DNA of 64,000 bases from positions 6,262,001-6,326,000 of the forward strand of contig NZ_CP012201.1 of assembly GCF_001191005.1 (NCBI RefSeq). The letters run 5' to 3'. The translations under genes and the position numbers were made by a program. Shown one piece after another: positions 9,415 to 15,900 of this stretch; position 1 is the stretch's first letter, and each line of letters starts with the position of its first letter. This DNA comes from Massilia sp. NR 4-1. GTDB taxonomy: Bacteria; Pseudomonadota; Gammaproteobacteria; Burkholderiales; Burkholderiaceae_D. The notes beneath the pieces were generated by a model. The model did no database searches. It saw only the letters and a program-made list of their open reading frames with translations, and was not told the origin of the DNA.

Positions 9415-9876
9415 TTACAGAAGATTGTTGATCCGCGCCACCATGGCCAGCAGCGACATAAAGCTGGTAAAGATAATGCCCAGCAGCCAGCGCATATGGG
9501 TGGCCATTTCCCGGCGCATTTCCTGCATTTCGCTGCGGTGTTCCGCACGCATTTCGGCGATTGCATTGTGCAGCTCGGACCTCAAGCCGTTAATCGAACT
9601 GTGCAACTCGGTCCTCAAGCTGTCAATCGAGCTGTGCAGCTCGGTTCTCAGGCCGTCAATTGAGCTGTGCAGTTCAGCTCTCAAATCAGTTACTGCAGCA
9701 TCCAGCCTGGCGTTCCCATTGCGGAAGCCTTCGCGCATATCCAGTTGCATTTGGTCGATGACTTTGACGAGCTGTTCCATGGTGGTTTCCAGCCGCGTGA
9801 GGCGGGCCTCGGTTTTCTCAGCTTCGGTGGCGGGGTGGGGTTTGTCAAGCTGAGGAATAGGGGTATTGCTGTTCAT
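9415..9876 (-). CDS. Coiled-coil protein with 11-residue repeats and a C-terminal membrane anchor
   Basis: I do not recognise a named family with confidence. The 153-residue protein is charged and helical, with a predicted coiled coil over about residues 15-125. An 11-residue unit of the type LRTELHSSIDG is repeated three to four times in the middle; hendecads of this kind form right-handed coiled coils. One hydrophobic segment near the C-terminus (WLLGIIFTSFMSLLAMVA) would anchor it in the membrane with the coil in the cytoplasm. It resembles small DUF1640-like or MCU-regulator-like coiled-coil proteins in layout. A second, shorter protein of similar plan is encoded at 24525-24869. Confidence 0.7.
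   Translation of the reverse strand: MNSNTPIPQLDKPHPATEAEKTEARLTRLETTMEQLVKVIDQMQLDMREGFRNGNARLDAAVTDLRAELHSSIDGLRTELHSSIDSLRTELHSSINGLRSELHNAIAEMRAEHRSEMQEMRREMATHMRWLLGIIFTSFMSLLAMVARINNLL
9571..9693. repeat. 33-bp tandem repeat inside the coiled-coil gene
   Basis: Three full copies occupy 9571-9603, 9604-9636 and 9637-9669, with a diverged partial copy to about 9693. Each starts with a variant of CAGCTCGG and ends near GAGCTGTG. The period keeps the reading frame, so copy number can change without breaking the protein. Confidence 0.85.
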
Positions 9877-10008
9877 GGCGGCCTCCCTCGGATGATGATC
9901 TGCTTATTTTCCGGCTGGACGGGATTGGCTGTTTGCGCTGGCGCAGGGTGCGGGCGTTTGTGGTTTGGCGCATAATTCCTGGACCAAGTAAATTGCGAGG
10001 CCAGAACG

Positions 10009-10749
10009 ATGAGAATTGCAGCCATTTCCGATATCCACGGCAATCTGGGGGCGCTCGATGCCGTGCTGGCCGATATCGCGCGGCGCGGCGTGGATGTGAC
10101 GGTGAATCTGGGCGATATCCTGTCCGGCCCTTTGCAGCCGCGCGAAACGGCCGACCGCCTGATGGCGCTGAACCTGCCCACCATCGCTGGCAACCATGAG
10201 CGCCAGGTGCTGGAGCACGATCCGGCGCGCATGGGCGCCTCCGACCTGTATGCCCACCAGCAGTTGCGTCCCGAGCAGCGCGCCTGGATCGCCCAACTGC
10301 CGGCTTCCCTGCGCCTGGCGGACGATGTGTTGCTGGTGCATGGCACGCCAGCTTCCGACCTGGTGTACTTCATGGAGACGGTGACGGCAGCGGGCCAGCG
10401 CGCCGCCACATATGACGAGGTCAGCGAGCGTGCCGGCACGGCCCAGGCTTCGCTGATCCTGTGCGGTCATACCCATGTGCCGCGCGCCGTGCAGCTGGAC
10501 GATGGCCGGCTGATCGTCAATCCCGGCAGCGTTGGCCTGCAGGCGTATGAGGATGAGCATCCCTTCCCGCACAAGGCGGAAAACGGCACGCCGCATGCGC
10601 GTTACGCGATCGTTGAGCGCAAGGGAAAAGGCTGGACGGTGGAGCAGTATGCGGTGGCTTACGACTGGAATGCCGCCAGCGCGCTGGCCGCGCGCAAGGG
10701 GCGTAAGGAGTGGGCGTTTGCGCTGAAGACGGGGCGCATGCCGGACTGA
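10009..10749 (+). CDS. Metallophosphoesterase (calcineurin-like, YfcE/MJ0936 type)
   Basis: The protein has 246 residues and all five dimetal motifs in order: SDIHGN (residues 7-12), LGDILSG, AGNHE, a histidine in LLVHGTP, and the terminal CGHTHVP. Members hydrolyse phosphodiesters or phosphomonoesters; some act on cyclic nucleotides or diadenosine tetraphosphate, and the motifs alone cannot decide. It has no signal peptide and is therefore cytoplasmic. The gene stands alone between the coiled-coil gene, from which it diverges, and the patatin gene, which has its own promoter. Confidence 0.88.
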   Translation: MRIAAISDIHGNLGALDAVLADIARRGVDVTVNLGDILSGPLQPRETADRLMALNLPTIAGNHERQVLEHDPARMGASDLYAHQQLRPEQRAWIAQLPASLRLADDVLLVHGTPASDLVYFMETVTAAGQRAATYDEVSERAGTAQASLILCGHTHVPRAVQLDDGRLIVNPGSVGLQAYEDEHPFPHKAENGTPHARYAIVERKGKGWTVEQYAVAYDWNAASALAARKGRKEWAFALKTGRMPD

Positions 10750-10780
10750 TTTGTCATTTCCGCCCTACGGCCGCGTGCCG

Positions 10781-10830
10781 TTTGCGTTTGCGTAGAATTG
10801 GTTACAATCGCCGCTCGGAATGCATGGGAG
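10781..10830 (+). promoter_or_regulatory. Promoter and ribosome site of the patatin gene
   Basis: TTTGCG at 10781-10786 and TACAAT at 10803-10808 are spaced by 16 bases and form a fair sigma-70 promoter. GGGAG at 10826-10830 sits five bases before the ATG at 10836 and decides that start. Confidence 0.5.
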
Positions 10831-10835
10831 ACGAG

Positions 10836-11927
10836 ATGGCGGTCGAGAGCAAAGGCAAGTCCATGCCGGGGCAGGTTGTCCTGGTATTGCAAGGCGGCGG
10901 CGCGCTGGGCGCTTATCAGCTGGGCGTGTACGCGGCGATGCAGGAAGCCGGGGCCGAGCCGGATTGGGTGATCGGCACTTCCATCGGCGCTTTGAACGGC
11001 GCCATCATTGCCGGCAATCCACCGCAACAAAGGCTGGCGCGCCTGCGCCAGTTCTGGCAGCAGATGGAGCAGCACGCCGAACTTTTCCCCGGCATGCCGC
11101 GCGCGTTTGCCAACGCGCTCACGATCACGCAAGGCATTCCCGCCTTCTTTGAACCGAATCCCGCCAGCTGGTGGAATCCCGCCGCCAAGGTCGGCGTGGA
11201 AAGCGCATCCTACTACCGCACCGAACCACTGCGCCGCACGCTGGAAGCCTTGGTCGATTTCGATTATCTGAATAACGGCGGGCCGCGCCTGACCGTGGGC
11301 GCGGTGAACGCGCGCAGTGGCGCCATGCGTTACTTCGATACGCAGAAGGAGGCGCTGGACGTCTCCCACCTGATCGCCTCCGGCGCGCTGCCGCCCGCTT
11401 TTCCCGCCATGCGCATCGATGGCGAGCCATACTGGGATGGCGGCATCTACTCCAATACGCCGATCGAGGCGGTGCTGGATGACGAGCCGCGCCGCGACTC
11501 CGTGATCTTTTCCGTGCAGTTGTGGAATCCCGATGGCCGCGAGCCGCAAAGCATGCTCGATGTGCTGGAAAAGCATAAGGAGGTGCAGTACGCCAGCCGC
11601 GTTGCCAATATCGAGCAGCAGCGCCGCATGCACCGCTTGCGCCATGTGATACGCGAACTGGCGGCCCAGCTGCCGCGTGAAGTGATGGCGCAGAAGGCGG
11701 TGCGCGAACTGGCTTCCTGGGGCTGCGGCACGCAGATGCATATCGTGATGCTGAAAGCGCCGCGCCTGAACAGCGAAGACCATACCAAGGACATCGACTT
11801 CAGCGCGCAAGGCATCGAAAACCGCTGGCGCGCCGGCTACGAGGATGCCCGCCGCGCTTTCGCGGCCGCGCCATGGAGCGCGCCGGTCGATCCGATCGAG
11901 GGTATAGCCTTGCATGCCGGGTTTTAG
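10836..11927 (+). CDS. Patatin-like phospholipase with C-terminal DUF3734-type region
   Basis: The protein has 363 residues. The patatin lipase core shows the oxyanion loop LQGGGALGAYQLG, the serine nucleophile in GTSIGALNG (G-x-S-x-G), and the second residue of the Ser-Asp dyad in YWDGGIYSNTP. The C-terminal third, after about residue 210, resembles the DUF3734 extension found on a subset of bacterial patatins. Proteins of this group hydrolyse acyl esters of lipids and some are linked with polyhydroxybutyrate granules; the substrate is not evident here. I chose the ATG at 10836 on the basis of its ribosome site; upstream in-frame codons run into the preceding intergenic DNA. Confidence 0.9.
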   Translation: MAVESKGKSMPGQVVLVLQGGGALGAYQLGVYAAMQEAGAEPDWVIGTSIGALNGAIIAGNPPQQRLARLRQFWQQMEQHAELFPGMPRAFANALTITQGIPAFFEPNPASWWNPAAKVGVESASYYRTEPLRRTLEALVDFDYLNNGGPRLTVGAVNARSGAMRYFDTQKEALDVSHLIASGALPPAFPAMRIDGEPYWDGGIYSNTPIEAVLDDEPRRDSVIFSVQLWNPDGREPQSMLDVLEKHKEVQYASRVANIEQQRRMHRLRHVIRELAAQLPREVMAQKAVRELASWGCGTQMHIVMLKAPRLNSEDHTKDIDFSAQGIENRWRAGYEDARRAFAAAPWSAPVDPIEGIALHAGF

Positions 11928-12184
11928 CGAGCATAATAAAAGCCATTCAAATTAATCGGGATGCAATATTTAATATTGCTCATTTAATTTTGTTTTAATT
12001 AATTATTTTCGTGATTCTAGCTCTTAATTCTCTCCAATTATAACCTTGCCTCAATAAAAATCCGCTTTGCTTCGATTAATGTAGTGCTTGCGCAACGATT
12101 ATTCTAATTTCCTGTGGCACTATAAATGGGCATTAAAGGTTCAGTCGGAACATTTATTGTCTATTGAATAATCGGAGGTGCGAA
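11928..12184. promoter_or_regulatory. AT-rich intergenic leader before the tail-collar gene
   Basis: About 250 bases are strikingly AT-rich against the GC-rich surroundings. GCAATATT-T-AATATTGC at 11963-11979 is a perfect inverted repeat and may be a weak terminator for the patatin gene. TATAAA at 12121-12126 is a possible -10 box, but I see no convincing -35 box at the right distance. GGAGGTG (12174-12180) is a strong ribosome site for the next gene. Such low-GC patches are often bound by H-NS/MvaT-like silencers; that is inference. Confidence 0.45.
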
Positions 12185-12835
12185 ATGGATCCAATTCTAG
12201 GCCAGATTATCTTATGGCCGGTTCCCTGGGTACCGCAGGGCTGGGCCTTGTGCGACGGCTCGGTCCTGAAGGTCAGCGATTACCAGGCCCTGTTTTCCCT
12301 GCTCGGCAATAAATACGGCGGCGATGGCCGCACGACCTTCGCTTTGCCCGATCTGCGCAGCAAGATCGCGCTCGGTACGACGACGATGAACGGCGTGGGC
12401 CAGACCAGCGGCGCGGCCACTGCCACCACCACGGCCACGGCCAGCGGTTCACTCTCGATCGGGGTCAATAATCTGCCGGCGCATAGCCACACCGCCACGT
12501 TCACGCCAGGCGCTGGCGCGACCGTCAGCGTGGCCATTCCCGCCGACGGCACCAGCTCCAGCGACAATGTGCCGGGCACCGGCTTGGTGCTGGGCAAGGC
12601 AATGGCGGGCGCGGCGGCGGCCAAAATCTATAGCAATGCCGCTTCCAGTACCACGCTCAAACCTTTCAATATCACTGTGCCCGCCGGCAGCGGTACGGTC
12701 AGCAATGACAATACCGGCGGCGGCCAGCCCTTGGCTTTCTCCGTCAATGTGCCGGTATCGCTCAGTACCCTGCAGCCCGGGGTGACGCTGAATTTCATTA
12801 TTGCCACCGAAGGTATTTATCCTTCGCGTCCCTGA
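12185..12835 (+). CDS. Phage tail-collar domain protein (microcystin-dependent-protein family)
   Basis: The protein has 216 residues. The N-terminal half is a tail-collar domain: GQIILWPVPWVPQGWALCDGS, then YQALFSLLGNKYGGDGRTTFALPDLR, which is the family signature. The rest is rich in Gly, Ala, Ser and Thr and ends in FIIATEGIYPSRP, the usual C-terminus of this family. Relatives are phage tail fibres and free-standing bacterial genes, often in small clusters, of unknown cellular role. No other tail gene is present, so this is not a prophage remnant that can be recognised. ATG 12185 follows a strong GGAGGTG. Confidence 0.85.
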   Translation: MDPILGQIILWPVPWVPQGWALCDGSVLKVSDYQALFSLLGNKYGGDGRTTFALPDLRSKIALGTTTMNGVGQTSGAATATTTATASGSLSIGVNNLPAHSHTATFTPGAGATVSVAIPADGTSSSDNVPGTGLVLGKAMAGAAAAKIYSNAASSTTLKPFNITVPAGSGTVSNDNTGGGQPLAFSVNVPVSLSTLQPGVTLNFIIATEGIYPSRP

Positions 12836-12839
12836 ATTC

Positions 12840-12871
12840 AATATGCCGTCCATGAAAATGGGCGGCATATT
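12840..12871 (+). terminator. Strong hairpin after the tail-collar gene
   Basis: Fourteen pairs (one G-T wobble) between 12840-12853 and 12858-12871 enclose a GAAA tetraloop. No T-run follows, so it may be a terminator of low efficiency, or an mRNA 3'-end protector. It begins five bases after the stop codon. Confidence 0.55.
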
Positions 12872-12982
12872 GAAAGATGATTAAAGTGGAAAGAATAATC
12901 TTTTTTGTTTCCCGGGTAATAATGATTATTCTGGCTACTATTTTCCCGATATCCGCTCTTAATTATTCGGCAGGGTCAGAAA
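12872..12982 (+). promoter_or_regulatory. AT-rich leader of the giant RTX gene
   Basis: The stretch is AT-rich and holds AATAAT-G-ATTATT at 12918-12930, a perfect inverted repeat. I cannot identify a clear -35/-10 pair. AGGG at 12972-12975 is a weak ribosome site for the ATG at 12983. Confidence 0.35.
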
Positions 12983-15900
12983 ATGCTAAGCGCCACCTAT
13001 GATTTCGCCAGCAATGTCACCGCACATACAGTCTTCGATTCGGGCGGCGTGAAAGTCGCTTCCCAGACTGTCAGCGGCCATATCCTGACCGTAACTGCTT
13101 CCACTGGCTCGGTGGTAGTGGCGGATGAGCAGGATTTTGCCGGCACCGATGTGACGGAATTGGTTGGTCAGATCTTTGCCGTCGACCCGAACGATGTGAA
13201 TGGCCCGCTATCGCTCACGCTGTCGCTGGATGGCAGCAAGACCTTCGACCTGTCGTCCATTGCGATATTCGACTGGGCCGACAGCATCAACCAGCTCAGG
13301 CTCACCACCAGCAAAGGCACGGTGGTCATCAATATCAACAGTAGCGTCGGGACGGCGGAAACCTTTGCGCTCAATGATCCCAAGCTGAAAGGCATCAGCT
13401 CAGTTGTCTTGACCGACCAAGCAGGTAACCCGATTTATCTGGGCCTGGACAATGTCGTGCTGGACAACATCACGCTGCCCAATACGACGCCCACCTTCGT
13501 CGGCGCGACGACCACGCTGACGCTGGCACAGAACGCGGGCGCGACCGACATCCGCGCGCTGCTGCATGTGAGCGACAACGACAGCGGCCAGACGGAAACC
13601 TGGAGCCAGAGCAGTGCCCCCAGCCACGGCACGTTGAGCTTCAGCAGCGCCACGGCCAGCTCGGGCAGTACCAATATCACGCCCGGCGGCACGATCACTT
13701 ACACGCCGACCGCAGGCTTTGCCGGCACGGACAGCTTTGTGGTGCAGGTGACGGACGGCAGCGCCACGTCCACCCGCACCATCACCGTCAGCGTGACGCC
13801 GACCACGCCCGGCGCGCCCGATCTGGCGTCGGCCAGCGACACCGGCTCCAGCAGCACCGACAATATCACCGGCGCCACCAGCCTGTCCTTCAGCGGCACC
13901 AGCGCCGCGGGCGACAGCAGCAGCACGGTGCGCGTCTTCCTGGACAAGAACCACAACGGCAGCTATGACGCCGGCACAGACGCCACGGCCACGGCCACCG
14001 TCTCCAACGGCAGCTGGAGCGTCAGCGGCATCAGCACCAGCGGCTATAGCGATGGAAGCTACAACGCCTACGCCATTGTGACCTCGGCCACCGGCGCGCT
14101 GAACAGCACCGCCAGCAGCGCCCTGAGCGTCACGCTCGATCATACGGGACCGGCCACCACCATCGGCAGCCTGGCGCTTTCGGCCGACAGCGGCAGCAGC
14201 AACTCGGATTTCATCACCAATGTCGCGGCGCAGACGATCAGTGCCACGCTCAGCGCCGGCCTAGGAGGCGGCGAGGTGGCGCAGGCTTCGCTGGACAATG
14301 GCGCGACCTGGACCGACGTCAGCTCCATGGTCAGCGGCACGACGCTGAGCTGGTCCGGGGTCACGCTGGCGGGCAGCGGCACGCTCAAGCTGCGCGTTAT
14401 CGACCAGCATGGCAACGCCGGCACCGCCGCCAGCCAGGCCTATGTATTCGACACCACGGCGCCCGCCACCACCTCCGCCACCACGGCCTTTTCCGCCGAT
14501 ACCGGCAGCAGCGCGTCGGACCTGATCACCGCCACCGCAGCGCAAAGTTTGTCCGGCACGCTGAGCGCCAATGTGCAGGCAGGGGAGCTGGTGGAAATCT
14601 CGCTGGACAACGGCTCCACCTGGAGCACGGCCAGCAGCACGGTGGGACAGAGTACCTGGAGCCTGGCCGGGCAGACCCTGAGCGGCAGCGGCACCCTGAA
14701 AGTGCGCGTCAGCGACGCGGCAGGGAACCATGGCAGCGCCTCCAGCCAGGCTTACGTGCTCGATACAGCGGCCCCCACGGCCACCACCCCGGTGCGCGCC
14801 AACCTGGTGACGCCGACCGGCAGCTCCTTCACCTTCACCGTAACCTATGCCGACAGCGGCGGCGCGGGCATCGACGCCAGCACCTTCGGCACCGGCAATG
14901 TCAGCGTCAAGGACAGCGGCAGCAACGCGCTGACCGTCAGCGGAGTATCCGCCAGCGGCAATACCGTCACCTATACCGTGACCGCGCCGGGCGGCAGTTG
15001 GGATGGCGGCGACGCCGGCAGCTACACCATCGGCATCGCAGGCAATTCGGTCAAGGATTTGGCCGGCAATGCGGTGGCCGCCAATGCCAGCGCGCATAGC
15101 TTCAATGTACTGTTCAGCACCGCGCCTGCGGTCAGCGCGCTCGGCTTGTCGGCCGACAGCGGCAGCAGCAATTCCGACTTCATCACCAATGTCGCGGCAC
15201 AGACCATCAGCGCCACGTTGGGCGCGGTGCTGCCTGGCGGCGCCGTCGTGAAAGGCTCGCTGGACAATGGCGCGACCTGGACCGACATCACTTCCATGGT
15301 CAGCGGCACCAGTGTGCAGTGGACCGGCGTCACCTTGAGCGGCAGCGGCACCATCATCATCAAGGCGGTTGATTCGAATAATCTGGACGGCGCCGTCGCC
15401 ACCCAGGCCTATACCCTCGACACCACGGCCCCGGCAACGCTCAACAGCAGTTCCAGCTTCTCCGCCGATACCGGCAGCAGCGCTACCGACCTGATTACGG
15501 CCACGGCCGCCCAGTCGCTGAGCGGCGTCCTGGGTGCCGCTGTGCAGACGGGCGAGGTGGTGGAAGTCTCGCTGGACAATGGCGCGACGTGGGCAACTGC
15601 CAGCAGCACGGTTGGCCAGACCAGCTGGTCGCTGGCGGGACAGACCTTGAGCGGCAGCGGCACGCTGAAAGTGCGCGTCAGCGACGCGGCGGGCAACCAT
15701 GGCAGCGCCTCCAGCCAGGCGTATGTGCTCGACACCACAGCGCCCACGGCCGGCGCGCCGGTACGCGCGGATATGCGTGTACCGGGCGGCAGCAGCTTCA
15801 CTTTCACCGTGACCTATGCCGACAGCGGCGGCGCGGGGATCGATACCAGCACCTTCGGCACCGGCAATGTCACCGTCAAAGACCCCGGCAATAATGCGCT

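Noticed and set aside
9571..9693. Regular 33-bp repeats considered as a CRISPR array
   Set aside because: The copies are directly adjacent with no spacers, lie in frame within a coding gene, and no cas genes are present.
12115..12130. TGGCAC resembling a sigma-54 -24 element before the tail-collar gene
   Set aside because: The matching -12 element (TTGCA type) is missing at the required distance, and no enhancer-binding regulator is adjacent.
12185..12835. Prophage remnant based on the tail-collar gene
   Set aside because: No other phage gene, integrase or attachment-site repeat flanks it, and free-standing collar-domain genes are common in bacteria.
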